Notes under the pieces: model-generated
Database searches by the model: none
What the model saw: the letters and a program-made list of their open reading frames with translations, nothing else
What the model was told of the DNA's origin: nothing
From: Typhlomys cinereus
Taxonomy: Eukaryota; Chordata; Mammalia; Rodentia; Platacanthomyidae
Direction of reading: 5' to 3'
DNA: 64,000 nt
NCBI GenBank assembly: GCA_023101885.1
Contig: JALPQD010000819.1
Location: 1-64,000 of the forward strand
Part shown: piece by piece, positions 24,242 to 36,850 of the stretch
Numbering within the stretch: position 1 is the stretch's first letter
Layout of the letters: each line of letters opens with the position of its first letter
Made by a program: the position numbers and the translations under genes

Positions 24242-27200
24242 CTAGGAGCCACCTATAGGGAGTACATACGGCGCTTAATTTCTGGGTTTGGGGATACTCA
24301 TTAATAATTCTTTCTAATGACATCCATTTCCCAGCAAATCCCAGTAATTCATCATTTTTGATGGCTGAGTAGTACTCCATTGTATAGATGTACCACAGTT
24401 CCTTATCCACTCGTCAACTGTTGGACATTTAGGTTGATTCCATGACTTTGCTATTGAAACAGTGCTGCTATGAACATGGGTCGAGCTTGTGCTATCAAGC
24501 GAACCTCTCTGTGCAGTGGGGGTTATTCCCAAAAGTGGGATAGCAGGTCATATGGCATTCAATCTTTAATTTCTTAAGAATCTCCAGACGGCTCGCAGAG
24601 TGGCTGTATGAGCCGGCATTCCCACCAACAATGTAGGAGAGTTCCCCCTCTCCACATCCTCTCCAGCATTTGTCGTTGGTTGTATTGTGGATTTTTGCCA
24701 TCCTGAGGGGAGATGAATATCTCAGGGAAGTTTTGATTGCATTTCCCTGATGGCGAAGAATGGAGCATTTTTTAAGATAATTGTTAGACATTTAATTTCA
24801 TCCCTGGTAAAGTTTCTTTGAAGTTCCAGGGCCCATTTTTTAATTGGGCCAGTGTTTTCCTTGGAGTTTAATTTTCTAAGTCTTTGTGCATCTGGACGAG
24901 AGAGCTCTGCTGTCAGATATGTGGTTATTGAAGATTTTCTCCCATTCTGTGGGTTGCCTTTGAGCTCGTGTGACAATCTCTTTATCTGAACAGAAGCTCT
25001 TAATTCAAGATCCCAACTGTTGAGAGTTGTAGCAGTGATTGTGCCATTGGATGTCTGTTTAGGAAGTGTGGGCCTAGCCCAATCAGCTCGAGGGAGTTCC
25101 CTATCCTTTCAAACATGGTTTTTAAAGTCTCTGGCCTGATCAAGGTCCTTGATCCATTGGGAATTAAGTCTGTACATGGTGACAAGTACGGGTCCAGCTT
25201 TCAATCTTCTGCATGTGGAGATCCAGTTTGCCAGCACCATTATGTGAAGACTGTTCTTTTCCATTGGATCTTTGGGCCCCTTTGTCAAAGACCAAATGGC
25301 TGTAACTTTGTGGGCTTAATCTGGTCTTCAATCCTTATCCATTGATCTGTGTGTCTATTTTGGAGCCAGTACCAGGCTGTCTTTAAACTATGGATTTGTA
25401 GTATAGACTAGGTTTGGTATGGTAATACCTCCAGCTGTGTTTTTGTTACTCAGGATTGTTTTTGCTATCCTGGGTCTTTTGTGTCTCCATATGAACTTTG
25501 AGATTATTTGGTCAACTTCTTTGAAGAATTGCTTTGGGATTTTGATTGGTATAGCATGAATCTGTATATTGCCTTGTAGGATGGTCATTTTACAATGTTG
25601 ATTCTGCCAATCCAGGAACAAGGGAGGTCTTTCCACCTTCTGGTGTTCTCTGCAATTTCTTTCTTAGGTTTAAAGTTTTCATTGTAAAGGTCTTTTACCT
25701 CCTTAGTTAGGTTTTAACCAAGTATTTCATTTTTTTCGGGGCTATAGTAAATGGTATTGTTTCTCTAAGGCTTTTTCACTTCTTTCATTCTGGGCAATAG
25801 GAAGGCCTCGGATGTTTGCACAATTATTTGTATCCTGCCACCCTGTGAACTTCTCAATTGGTTCCAGGAGCTTCCTGGTGGAGTTTTTGGGATCACTCAG
25901 GTATAAGATCATGTCATCTGCAAATAGGGATAGCTTGACTCTTCCTTGCCGATTTGAATCCCTCTTATGTCCCTTTCTTGTCTTATGGCTTCAGCTAAGA
26001 CTTCAGAACAATATTGAATAGAAGTGGTGAGAGTGGACAGCCTTGTCTAGTTCCTGATCGAAGTGGGAATGCTTCCATTTTTTCCCCATTGAGCATAATC
26101 CTGCTGTGGGCTTGTTGTATACAGCTTTTATTATATTGATAAAGGTTCCTCCATTCCTCCTACTGTCTCTAGCGTTTGATCATAAAAGGCTGTTGGATCT
26201 TGTCAAAAGCTTTTTCTGCATGTATCGAGAGTATCATGTGGTCTTGGACTTTGGACTGGTTTACATGATGAATACATTTATTGATTGCGTATGTTGAACC
26301 AACCTTGTGTGCCGGGATGAAGCCTACTTGGCCCCATGAATGATCTTTTAATATGTTTTTGAATCCGAGTCTAAGACTTTGTTGAGAATCTTTGCGTCTG
26401 GTGTTCATCAGGGAGATGCCTTAGTTTTCTTTTTTTAAGTGAATCTTTATAGGTTTTGGGATTAAAACGATATTAGCTTTCATAGAAGGAATTTGGTAGT
26501 GTTCCTTCCTTTGCTATGGAATGGAACAGTTTAGGAGTAGGGTGTTATTAACTCCTTAAATGTCTGGTAGAACTCTGTGCTGAATCCATCTGGTCCAGGA
26601 CATTTTTTGGGGGGAAGATTTGAGATTACTTCCTCAATTTCCTATATGTTATAGGACTATTAAATAATTCACAACTTCCTGATTCAATTTAGGTAAGTTG
26701 TTTACAGAAATTCATCCATCTCTTTTGTGTTGTCAAACTTCACAGAGTATAAGTTTTTGAAATATGATGTTATAATTCTCTGGATTTCTTGGGTATCATG
26801 TATGATAACTCCATGTTCATTTCTGATTTTGTTAATTGGGTTTTCTCTCTCCTGCTTTTGGTTAATTTAGCTAGGTGTATCAATCTTGTGGATTTTTTCA
26901 AAGAACCAGCTTTTTGATTGGTTGATTTTTCTTATCGTTTTCTGTATCTCGATTTCAATATATTTCTCCCCTTATTTGCTAATCTCGCTCTTCACTGCTT
27001 GGGATCAGATTGCTCTAGTTTCTCTAAAGCTTAAGCTGCATTGTTAAGTTGTTTATTTTCGATGTTCCGTTTTTTTTACGTGGGCATTAAAGCTATGAAC
27101 TTACCTCTTAGAACAGCTTTCATTGTGTCCCAGAGATTTGGTAAGTTGTATTTCGTTATCATTCACTTTCAAATCTGAATTCCTTTTTAATTCTTCCTGA

Positions 27201-27988
27201 ATCCAGTTCTCTTCAGATTCCATAGTGTTAAGTTTCCAGAGTTAGTGTATTTTCTCTTGTTTGATGTGTTGTGGATGTCCAGCTTTAGGCCGTGGTGGTC
27301 TGACAGGGCACAGGTTAGAATTCAACTCCTTGTATATGTGTAGATTCATTTTGTGGCCCAGTATTGTATCTTTTTGGAGAAAGTTCCGTGTGCTGCTGAG
27401 AAAAATGTGTATTCTTTGGTGCGTGGGTGAAAAGTTCGATAGAGATTATGATGCGTTCATCTCTCTTCTGGTGTGCGATTTCAATTGTTGAGTAGTGATT
27501 AGTCAAGTGTTCTTTTAAGCTTTGACCGTTGATCTATCCCAGTAGAGAGGGCGGGTTGAAGTCCCAAGAATACGTTTGGTGTTGATTTCATGCTTTAGAC
27601 GCTGTAGGGTTTTTCTTAATGAATGTGGAGGGGCCCGTATGGGTGCATATATGTTCAGTATTGTGAAATCTTCCTGGTGAATTGTACCTGTGACAAAATG
27701 TAGTATCCATCCGTGCTCTTATAATTTTTTTTGGTTTGAAATCCACTTTGTCTGATAGCATAATGGCTACCCCTGCCTGTTTTCGCTTCCATTTGCTTGT
27801 AGAATGTGTTGACCAGCCTTTTATTTTTAGAGGTGCCTATCTTTTGTGGTGAGAGGGTTTCCTCGCAGGCAACAGATGATGGATTGTGATTTTTAATCCA
27901 AGTTTGTAATCTGTGTCTTGATCGGTGAATTAAGTCCATTAACATTTAGTGTTATATGGAGAAACTATTGTTTAATTCCAGACATTAT
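24242..27988 (-). pseudogene. L1 ORF2: L1 ORF2 (copy D), broken
   Basis: Full-span ORF2: start complement in 'ttccagacatt' at about 27980-27988, C-terminal end near 24242 ('ggagccacc'). Short pieces read at 27655-27945 (endonuclease), 26169-26408 and 25388-25636 (RT), and 24314-24976 (C-terminal part). No piece exceeds 100 codons although total length is near normal, so the damage is dense small indels. Confidence 0.85.
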
Positions 27989-28019
27989 TATGTTTAGTAG
28001 CTTATAAGTATATTGCTTC

Positions 28020-29082
28020 CCTTTTAATGGTGTTATATTTGCCTTCTGTTCTCCTGGAAGCCTGTTTTTTTTCTTCACGCTTGAGTATCATTCTAGCAGT
28101 TTTTGAAGGCCTGGTTTGGTGGCCATGTATCCCTTAAAGTTGTCTTTGTGCTGGAAAATTTTTCTTTCTCCCTCGATCATGACTGATAGTTTGCAGGGTA
28201 AATCAGCCTGGGTTGACATTTTTGCTCATTCAATACTTGAAGTATGTCCTCCAAAGCTCTTCTTGCTTTTACTGTTTCGACTGAGAAGTCATTTGTTATT
28301 TTAACAGGTTTGCCTTTAAAAGTGACTTGTTTTTTCTCCCTTGAAGCTCTCAGCACCAGTTCTTTACTTGAATGTGGAGTGTTTTAATATTATTTTGCCG
28401 CGGTGGCTTCTATTTTGGTCGTATCTGTTGGGGTGTGGAATGCCTCTTGTATATGAATGGGCCTCTCTTTTTGATGAGGAAAGTTTTCCTTGATGATCGT
28501 TTGAAAAATTCCTCAGGGGTGGTATTTTGAGATTCTTGCTCCGGTATTCCATGAATACGCATGTTAGGCTTCTTCAGGGTGTCCCATATCTCTTGGAATT
28601 TCTCTCAAGTATCTTTTGGCTTTAACCACCTCTTCCATTGAGCTGGTTAGTACTCCCACTTATCTTCAAGGTCTGAAATTCTGTTTTCTCTTGCTTTAGA
28701 TCTGTTGATAAGACTCTCTGTGGCGTTCTGGGTTGAAGAAACTTGTCTTTAGCTCGCTAGTAGTTTTAAACTCTGCTTGGTTTGTTTTAACTGCTCTATG
28801 CCACTTTTTGTTTCTTGCACTGTTTTTCTCAACTCCTCCAGATGTCGTTGTGTTCCTCTCAAAGCGATTGATTCGATATGTAATTCCCCTTCTTCTCTTC
28901 ATAGTATTGAACATGGTAATGATCATATTTGAAAGTCATTATCCTGGTCAGGCTTTCTTGGCCTTTTTCCGCGGGTTTGTTCTTGTTGGAATCTAACATT
29001 ATGGGATTAATTTCTCAGTGGGAAATTTGTTTACTTGAGTGTTGCTTCTCATGGATTTGCACTTTGACTTTGGCATTGTCAT
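28020..29082 (-). pseudogene. L1 ORF1: L1 ORF1 (copy D), broken
   Basis: Complement of ORF1: C-terminal domain near 28080-28450, coiled coil near 28690-28930 and the start at 29080-29082 ('atgacaatgcc' on the minus strand). The fragments at 28364-28552 and 28696-28926 are recognisable but out of frame with one another. Confidence 0.82.
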
Positions 29083-29351
29083 TTAACTCTTAAGATCTCA
29101 ATATTTCACTAAACTGAATTATTTGGCCTGGGTACTGGTGGGGGCGGGGCCCGAACGGGGACTCACCTAGGGCGTGGGGTGAGGCCCGGTGGACGGCGGG
29201 GAGGTCCTCCCGTCCCTCGGCCCCCGCGCGGCTCGCGGCTGGATGGCGGGAGTCGGAGCCGGGTCCGTGGGCTGACTGGGGGGGTCCTAGAGCGCGCGGT
29301 GAGAGCCCGGCTGGATCTACGCGTACGCGTCCCGACCGGCGGAGCGGGGGA
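29083..29351 (-). promoter_or_regulatory. GC-rich L1 5' UTR (copy D)
   Basis: About 240 bp of CpG-rich sequence (29130-29351) upstream of ORF1 on the minus strand. It contains the minus-strand motif 'ctaggtgagtcc' at about 29163-29175, a strong 5' splice-site match at the position where other copies have 'ctaggtaag'. It ends sharply at the duplicated target 'gtctctattttttt'. Confidence 0.7.
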
Positions 29352-30278
29352 GGTCTCTATTTTTTTGATTTAGACATTAAGAGCTATGAACTTACCTCTT
29401 AGGACAGCTCTCATTGTGTCCTAGAAATTTTGATAAGTTGTATTTTCATTATCATTCACTTTCAGGAAATCTTGAATTTCCTTTGTAATTTCTTCCTGAA
29501 TCCAATTCTCATTCAGCATCGTAGTGTTAAGTTTCTAGGAGTTAGTGTATTTTCTGTTGCTTGTTGTGTTGTGTTGTGTCAAGCTTTAGGCCGTGGTAGT
29601 CTGATAAGGTACAGGCTAGAATTTCAATTTTCCTGTATATGTGGAGATTTGTTTTGTGGCCCAGTATGTGATCTATTTTGGAGAAAGTTCCATGTGCTGC
29701 TGAGAAAAATGTGTATTCTTTGATGCATGGATGAAGAGTTCAATAGAGATCTGTAAGGTCCATTTCAGTAAGGGTTTCATTAAGCTCCAAAGTGTCTCTA
29801 TTAATTTTTTTAACCTGTTGATCTATCCCATGTTGAGAGGGCGGTATTGAAATTCCCAAGTATTATTGTTTTGGATTGTTTCTACTTTAGACATTTTGTA
29901 TGATGTGGGTGCTGATGAATGTGGGGGGGGCGCGTATTGGGTGCATATAGTTCAGTATTGTGAAGTCTTCCTGGTTGAATGTACCGTGACACAATGTAGT
30001 ATCCATCTTGTCCTTTGATTTTTTTTTTTTGGCTTGAAGTCCATTTCGTCCATTAGCATAATGGCTACCCCGCCTGTTTTCTGTTCGTCCATTAGCTTAC
30101 AGAATTTTAGACCAGCCTTTTTTTTAGGCATGCCTATCTTTGTGGTGAGATGGGTTTCCTGCAGGCAGCAGATGATGGATGGTGATTTTTAATCCAAGTT
30201 TGTATCTGTGTCTCTTGATCGGTGAGTTAATTCCATAACATTTAGAGTTATAAGGGAGAAACATTTTTAATACCAGAC
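29352..30278 (-). pseudogene. L1 ORF2: L1 ORF2 N-terminal half (copy C, continued)
   Basis: This continues copy C after the nested L1: from the target duplicate 'gtctctattttttt' through the endonuclease region to the start complement in 'taccagacatt' at about 30270-30278. It contains indels and stops throughout. Confidence 0.82.
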
Positions 30279-30299
30279 ATTATTATGTTTAGTGGCTTT

Positions 30300-31702
30300 T
30301 GTAAGTATGTTTTGCTTTTAGTGGTGTTATACTTACCTTCTGTTTCTATCTGTTAATATGATGTTTTTTGCTTAAGCTTGATATCATTTCTAGCATTTTT
30401 TACTTATTTTGTATTATTTATTTCAATTGTGTGTGGTGGTGCGTGTGTGTGTATGTATGTGTGTGTCTGTGTGTGTAGAACCACGGACGAATTCGGGAAC
30501 CACCATGGACGCCTCCACCTCCTCCTTGTTACTCTGCCCTGGGATTCACAGGCTCCGCCCTACCAGGACCGGGAACGCAGGCCGCCCCCGCTTCCGCCTG
30601 GCATCTATACGTGGTTTCTAGGATCCAAACTCAGGACCTTCCGCCTGCAAGGCAGAGGCTTAACCCCTGAGCCACCTCTCCAGCCCCAATTTCTAGCATT
30701 TTTTGAAGGCCTGGTTTGGTGGACATGTATCCCTTCAAGTTGTCTTTGTGCTGGAAAATTTTTCTTTCTCCCTCGATCATGAGAGATAGTTTTGCAAGGT
30801 ATATCAGCCTGGGTTGACATTTTTGCTCATTCGATACTTGAAGTACATCTCTCCAAGCTCTTCTTGCTTTTACCGTTTCGACTGAGAAGTCATTTGTTAT
30901 TTTAACAGGTTTACTTTTAAAAGTGACTTGTTATATTTTCCCTTGAAGCTCTCAGCACCATTTCTTTATCTTGAGTGTGGAGTGTTTTAACTATTATTTG
31001 CCGTGGTGAGTTTCTATTTTGGTCATATCTGTTTGGGGTGCGGAATGCCTCTTGTATATGTATGGGTCTCTCTTTTTTTAGATGAGGAAAGTTTTCCTTG
31101 GTGATTGTTTGAAAAAATTGCTCAGGTGTGGTATTTGGGGATTTTTGTTCTGGTATTCTATGAATACTCATGTTAGGCTTCTTCAGGGTGTCCCATAACT
31201 CTTGAATATTTCTCTCGAGTATCTTTTTGGCTTTATCAATCTCTTCCATTGAGCTGGTTAATACTCCCACTTTGTCTTCAAGGTCTGAAATTCTATTTTC
31301 TGCTTCATTAGTTCTGCTGATCTGACTCTCTGTTGAGTTCTACGTTGGAGATAACTTGTCTTTTAGTTCAATTTTTAACTCTGCTTGAGTCTGTTTTAAC
31401 TGCTCTATGCCTGTTTTTGTTTCTTGAGCTGTTTTTCTCAACTCCTCCACATGTCTTTTGTGTTCCTCTTCAAAGTGATTGATGCGGTTATTTAATTCCT
31501 CCCAGATTTCCTCTTTCATAATATTGAACATGGTAATGATCATGTGTAGAAAATCGTTTTCCTGGGTCAGACTTTCTTAGCTATTTTCCGTGGATTTGTT
31601 CTGGTTGGAGTCTATCATTATGGGATTATTTCCTTCAGTGGTAGATTTGTTTTCTTGGGTGTTGTTTCTCATGGATTTGCACTTTGACTTGGGCATTGTC
31701 AT
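30300..31702 (-). pseudogene. L1 ORF1: L1 ORF1 (copy C), broken, with SINE
   Basis: The C-terminal domain is close to the SINE at 30402-30688. A 117-codon piece reads at 30917-31270 and a 67-codon coiled-coil piece at 31340-31543 ('NRINHFEEEHKRHVEELRKT'). The start ATG complement is at 31700-31702. From about 30.7 kb rightward the sequence is cleaner than the region to its left. Confidence 0.85.
30386..30704 (-). mobile_element. Young B2-superfamily SINE near the L1 ORF1/ORF2 junction
   Basis: Body about 30402-30688, minus strand, with 'cttaacccctgagccacctc' at the promoter end and a CA-rich 3' part. The 16-bp duplication atttctagcatttttt flanks it at 30386-30401 and 30689-30704. Confidence 0.93.
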
Positions 31703-32222
31703 TTTCACTCTTGATCCCTTCTTTCAATTTCTGTGTGTTTTTCACTGAACTGAATTATTTGACCTGGAGCAGCTCCTTCTTCAGCTGCCTGGTGGGAGTT
31801 GCTGGGACCAGTGGGCTGCCTGGGGTTTGGGGGTTGGTGGGGGAACTTACCTAGGTTGCCATGAGTCCAGGTTGGACTGCGTGAGTCTCAGGCAGGTTTG
31901 GGAAAGGGAGGATGTGGTGGTGGCGGGGCGCCATTTATCCTGGGGTGCTGGGGCATGGCCCAGGGCGTCCTCCCTGGCCAGGCACAGCACTGGCTCAGGC
32001 TGGCTGGTGGGAGGAGCTGAGTTCAATGGGCTGCATGGGCTTTGGGGGTGGGCAGGGGGAGCTTACCTAGGTCACCTTGAGTCCCAGCTAGACTTGCCCC
32101 CGTCCTGGGCGGTGGGGAAAGGGAGGAGGTGGTGGGGACAGGGCGCTATTTACCCTGGGGAGCTGAGGCATGGCCCAAGGGTCCTTCCCTGCCCAGCTCA
32201 GACTGGCTGGTGGGAGGAGTTA
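31703..32222 (-). promoter_or_regulatory. L1 5' UTR with tandem monomers (copy C)
   Basis: Two similar units of about 200-218 bp, beginning at 'cctggtggga' (about 31788) and 'gctggtggga' (about 32006), with a third start at about 32207. Each contains 'gggctgc.tgggg.tttggggg' spacing and the minus-strand motif 'cctaggtaag' (near 31848 and 32070). Tandem-monomer 5' UTRs act as L1 promoters in rodents. The right edge, where old plus-strand L1 sequence begins, marks the 5' end of copy C. Confidence 0.8.
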
Positions 32223-32640
32223 CATTAATATTTTAGAATGGCTATAATCACAAAAACAAACAAATGTTGGTGACATTGCAGGGAAATCAGAACCCTTATT
32301 CACTGAAGGTGGGGGTATAAATTATTTCATGCATTACAGAAGTTAGTACGGAGCCTTATCACTTCTGAGAATTTACCCAAAAGAATAGAAGTCAACTTGC
32401 TATTCACAACAGTCAAGAAATGCAATCATTCATGTACCCATCAGTGGATGAATGGACAATGAAAATGTATATACAATGCTGTTTTCCTCAGCCATAAAAA
32501 AATGAAATTATTTCATTGTCAGGAAAATGGAACTGAACATTATCGTAGTCAATGAAATTAACACCCCAAAAGACAAGCACTACATGTTTGTTCTGATGTT
32601 TCTAATACAGAAGTGTCATGTGGCACTTTACTGGAACATG
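32223..32640 (+). mobile_element. Old L1 ORF2 C-terminal end, plus strand
   Basis: 'ttagaatggctataatcaca', 'catcagtggatgaatggaca' and 'ttcctcagccataaaaaaatga' (shortened) are landmarks of the ancestral mammalian L1 ORF2 end. Highly diverged, with no open frame. It was already present when L1 copy C landed next to it. Confidence 0.75.
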
Positions 32641-33410
32641 CCATAAAAATGTCTGTCCACCCCAGAGAGGAATGAATCACAAACCAGAGAATAATTAACA
32701 CCTAAGTCCAATTTGTAAAAGCAATGAGCTTATTAAGATTACTTACAGGAGGGGCTGGAGAGGTGGCTCAGGGGTTAAGCCTCCGCCTCTGCAGGCAGAA
32801 GGTCCTGAGTTCAGATCCCAGATCCCATGTATTAGACGCCAGGCGGAAGCGGGGGCAGCCTGTCTTCTTGTCCTGGTAGGGCGGAGCCTGTGAATCCCGG
32901 GGCAGAAGAAGGTGGAGGCGTCCATGGTGGTTCACGAATTCGTCCGTGGTTCTACACATACACAGACACACACACACACACGCACATACACACGCACATG
33001 CCCACAGTTGAATAAATAATAATAATAATAATAAATTTTTTAATTACTTACAGGAGTAGGAGAGAGAGCTATTTACAGGATCAGGAATAAGTCAAGGGTA
33101 GCTGCATAACCAAAAGGCACACCCTAGCATGAGTGAGAAGCATGGTAGCTACAACCCTGGAGCTCTCTGCTATGTGAGTTGTTCATAAGAAATTCTCCTT
33201 AGAGTGCTGAGACTGAAGAAACTGCTCATAGTCTCTGCACACTATTTGACTGACCAGGGAACAACCTGACCCCAGCAGCTATTTACTGCTTTCTTAACTT
33301 TGGGGGGAAAGCCCCAACCTCCATCTGCAACTTCTGAAGTGGATGATAAAATTTCATGGATATGGAAAAAGAAAAGGAAAAGAGGAAGAAAGGTTAAGAA
33401 GTATGAGTCA
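32641..33410 (-). mobile_element. Possible old rodent LTR fragment hosting a SINE
   Basis: 'aagtccaatttgtaaaagca' and 'gctgcataaccaaaaggcac' resemble a diffuse rodent LTR-type repeat on the minus strand. The identification is tentative. The SINE at 32752-33042 interrupts it. Confidence 0.3.
32738..33056 (+). mobile_element. Young B2-superfamily SINE, clean copy
   Basis: Body about 32752-33042 on the plus strand: 'ggggctggagaggtggctca', 'ggtcctgagttcagatccc', a CA-rich run at 32957-33000, and an (aat)n tail. The 14-bp duplication attacttacaggag lies at 32738-32751 and 33043-33056. This is the best-preserved promoter of the family in the window. Confidence 0.95.
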
Positions 33411-33569
33411 ATCATTCATTATATTCATGGATGAAAATGTCATAATGAAATGCCTTACTTTATAGAGTTAGTATAAGCTAATAAAAATAACATTTAAATC
33501 AATGAAAATTTAAATAAGTGATTAGTGACCCATAAAGCAAAATGAATGAATTGTAAAAAATTTGACAGG

Positions 33570-33965
33570 GGAACAGTCAGACATTATGTCCTGGACAGAG
33601 CAGGTCTGTTGATTCTATGAATTCACTGCAGGTATGTGTATTTCCATAAGACCTACACAGGACTTGTTCTGTCACCACTAAAAGGGAAAGATCTCAAAAG
33701 GTGCCACACACCTCCGAGAGATTGATGAGAGCTAATACTAATGGGGATCAGAGAGATGCTTTCCTCAGTGTTTACCCACTCATACATGATTCATGCTCCT
33801 GCAAGTGCTCAGTCACATGCCCTCAAAGGAAAGCCAGCTGAAATTCAGTGGGCCACACATGAAAAAAGACATGAATATAAGAGAAAGACTGGCAGAGTAG
33901 AAAAAAAAGGGTTGTATTGGGAAAAGGAGGGGGAAAATGATTGAGGATTAAAGTGTTTAAATATC
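33570..33965 (+). mobile_element. Probable old L1 3' UTR fragment
   Basis: 'gagagattgatgagagctaa' and the purine-rich run near 33880-33945 suggest an L1 3' UTR on the plus strand. A similar 'gagagattagtaagggttaatg' phrase (shortened) is near 41802. No clean ends. Confidence 0.4.
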
Positions 33966-34335
33966 ATAAATTCACTATATACATGTATGAAACACTAAAA
34001 GAATTTAAATAAGTTTGGTGAAAAAAGTGAGAGAAAAAAGAATACACATGCTATGTTTCCATTTTTATAAATCTATATGAAAAAATCATCAAACCTTTGG
34101 TGATGGATGGTAGATAAGTTGGAAAAGATTTGGTGATTGTTTGGAAAGAGGCACAAAGGAATCATTTAGGATAATAAAAATGTTTTATGTCATCTTTGTG
34201 GTTACAGCTACACAAGTGCTTAAATAAATTTATCAAAACCCATTCAACTGTACAATTAAATGTACTCACTTAAAACTTAAAACTATTCTGAGAAAAATAC
34301 TGTAATCTGTTTAATGTTTAAGACTCATAGAACTT
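33966..34335. other. Intergenic, nothing recognised
   Basis: AT-rich sequence with no frame or repeat that I can name. Confidence 0.4.
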
Positions 34336-34790
34336 TATATGAGTGTCAGAGTTAGGTACAAGTGTCAATTTGATGTTTGAGGGTTTGAGCTCTGTGCACA
34401 TTTATAGAGAATTAATGGTTGAATTAAGCCCAGAGCAAACCTGCAGGAGATTATTTAGTTGATGGGGAAGGCCCAGCTTAAGGTGGGTGTGACTAGTCCC
34501 CAGGCAAGTGAGTAAAATGGTGGAAACAGTTTGAGAAAGTAGGCATCTTTGTGTATTCTTGGCCAGACATTCTGGTCTGGCAAGTAAGTATTGTCCCTCT
34601 CTTTCAGCTATTACGTGGATATGGTATGGCCAGTTCCCTCACCCAGGTGTTGGTGTGAACTCTCCCATCAAGCTGGATTGAAAACTGTAATCAGACTATC
34701 ATAAGACAATAAACCCTCTATGCCCTTAAGCCATTATCAAATGATGATTTGGCTGATTTATTGGTGACAATGAGTGAACCTTAAAATGTG
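34336..34790 (+). mobile_element. Interspersed repeat of 'gtcaa-ttga' type
   Basis: 'gtgtcaatttgatgtttgag', 'gttgatggggaaggcccagc' and 'ataaaccctctatgcccttaag' (shortened) recur in order in the repeat at 38641-39318. It resembles a common rodent non-autonomous repeat, perhaps hAT-type. I cannot name it with confidence. Confidence 0.45.
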
Positions 34791-36475
34791 TAAATTTAAG
34801 GAATAACTTATAAGGTCAAGGGATGTTGAGATGAAATGCAAAATGGTAAAACAGACTCTAACTGTATTATGAATATGTGAAACAAACTTACTTGAAGGGG
34901 TTGGAGAAAAAGTTGCCATCCTAAGTAACTTTGGAAACTAATAGTATTTCTATCTGTGAAACAAAGTCAAACCTGTATGTGAATACTGTATTCTAGTTGA
35001 TATGTATCCCATAGGGATTTGGGTTAGCAATTTTATATCATTATATATACATATGTTGTGTATTATATACACATGTTTTGCTTTGTTCTATCATTGGAGA
35101 AGGTCTATAAGTAATGAATTTCCAGTAGTAACAAATATATATAATGCCCAGATCTTGGTCTCAAATGTCATTCTCCAAAGGAAAGAATCATAGCTACTTG
35201 GTGAAATCACTGATAATAAGAGTTAATAAGGATATTATCATTTGTAGCACTGTAACATAGGAAGGTTTCAAATTCCCACAGTACATTGATGAGGTTATTT
35301 CAAAAAGATATACATGCCAATGGAAAAGGCTCTCAAGTGCCAGAGTAGAGAATTTGAGCAACAAAATAAGTAGTTTATTATGGGACTGTATCTCAAACTA
35401 TAAAAGAATTTATATGAGTCCATATTCACAAAATCAAATGATTAAATAAATGAGAGAGAAAAGACTAATTTCTTGCAGAAGAAATCTAAGTAACTTATAT
35501 AGATATATCCCAGTCAAGGAAAGGGAGCAAAATCTCACTGAATAAATGTGATCTGGACAAAGTCACTTTCAAAGAATCCATATAGAAGGGGAGGGAATAG
35601 AGTGACTTTATGGTAAACCAAACTAAAACTTACCACACCACCATCAACAGTGCTGAATCTTGTTAACTGCATGATCATTTGAGAAGATATGATGAAAGTG
35701 ACATTTTACCCCTGCAGTATTCATCTCCAAACTATAACCTCACTCTAATAATGAGAAAAGCATCAAACAAGTGACAATTGGGGAACTTTCAACAAAATAT
35801 CTATCACCTCTCAAAACTGTCAAGATCATCTAAGGCATTGAAACTTAGTATCTTCCAAGAGATACCTAAGGATATATGATAACTAAACACAATGTGATAC
35901 CTGTCCTGAGAAATGAAAATGATGGTAATAGGTAAAAGGTAAGAAATTCCAAAGTGCAGTAAAAGCAGTGTGTGAAGATAAGCTTATTAGTTATTACAGA
36001 TGTACCATGCCAATAGCAGATGTTAATAATATGGTAAACTGAGTTTGAAATATGTAGGTACTCTGTAAGATCTCTGCAGTATTTCATATAACTATAAAAC
36101 AATTCTTAAATCTTTCCCTAAATTTTGAAAATCTGATGCCTGGTATGTCAAACCACCACAATTCAAAGTAAATTGGTACGATTTGTAACATGAACATTGA
36201 AAATTTTAGAAGTTCTCTACACAGACAGGTTTGAGAACCACTGGATGTACTCCTGAGACTGAGGAAATTGTCTAGGCAAGTCCTAGGAGTTACATCATAA
36301 TGATGCTATCAGCTGGTCCAGATACAATCCCAAAAAATCATATTTCTTCAACAGATACACTTGCCTACTTATAGATTAAGTGGATAGGATCATAAAACTA
36401 AACTGTATTTTATACATATCTGCTATTAAATAGCACTGTTGAAAAGAGCAAAAGAGCTTATAGTGATAATGAAAA
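34791..36475. other. Intergenic, nothing recognised
   Basis: About 1.7 kb of AT-rich sequence without long frames, GC shifts or repeat landmarks. The short frames at 35002-35193 and 35866-36102 have no codon-use or motif support. Confidence 0.5.
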
Positions 36476-36850
36476 TGTTCTTTGTTTCATATGTGTGGTG
36501 TGTATACATGCATATTTGTATTATGTTTGTGCATGTGCTCACATGTGCATGTACATGTGAGACGCATGTTGATGTCAGGAATTGTTCTCAGTCACTCTTC
36601 CACCTTATTCATTGAGACAGGGTCTCTCAATCAAACCCAGAGCTCATAGATACAGCTAATTCAGGTGACTAATTTATTCTGGGGATCCCTGGTCTCTGCC
36701 TTCTTGCTCTAGGAAATCTCTGTCTCTATCTTCTGGAGCTAGAATTACATGCAGGATACCATGCCTAGCTGGCATTTACATGGATTCTGAGGATCTGAAC
36801 TCATATGTTTGGCTTGCACAAGAAGTGTTGAAACATTTTTCCCAGCTCCA
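36476..36850 (-). mobile_element. Old B3-like SINE, minus strand
   Basis: A TG/CA-rich left part (36490-36560), then 'gagacagggtctctcaatca', and near the right end 'gaggatctgaactcatatgt' followed by 'cccagctcc'. This is the usual order of an old B3-type SINE on the minus strand. Strongly diverged. Confidence 0.55.

Larger units (their letters stand above)
23293..29351 (-). mobile_element. Near full-length L1 (copy D), nested in copy C
   Basis: The T-rich tail complement starts at about 23293; the 3' UTR runs to about 24241, ORF2 to about 27988, ORF1 to 29082, then a GC-rich 5' UTR to about 29351. The host L1 sequence 'gtttctattttttt' at the left and 'gtctctattttttt' at the right (29353-29366) form a target-site duplication of about 14 bp. 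All frames are shattered by single-base indels. Confidence 0.85.

Noticed and set aside
31827..32228. 133-codon frame at the right end of the L1 series
   Set aside because: It is antisense to the tandem monomers of an L1 5' UTR, and its internal repeats mirror the monomer repeats.
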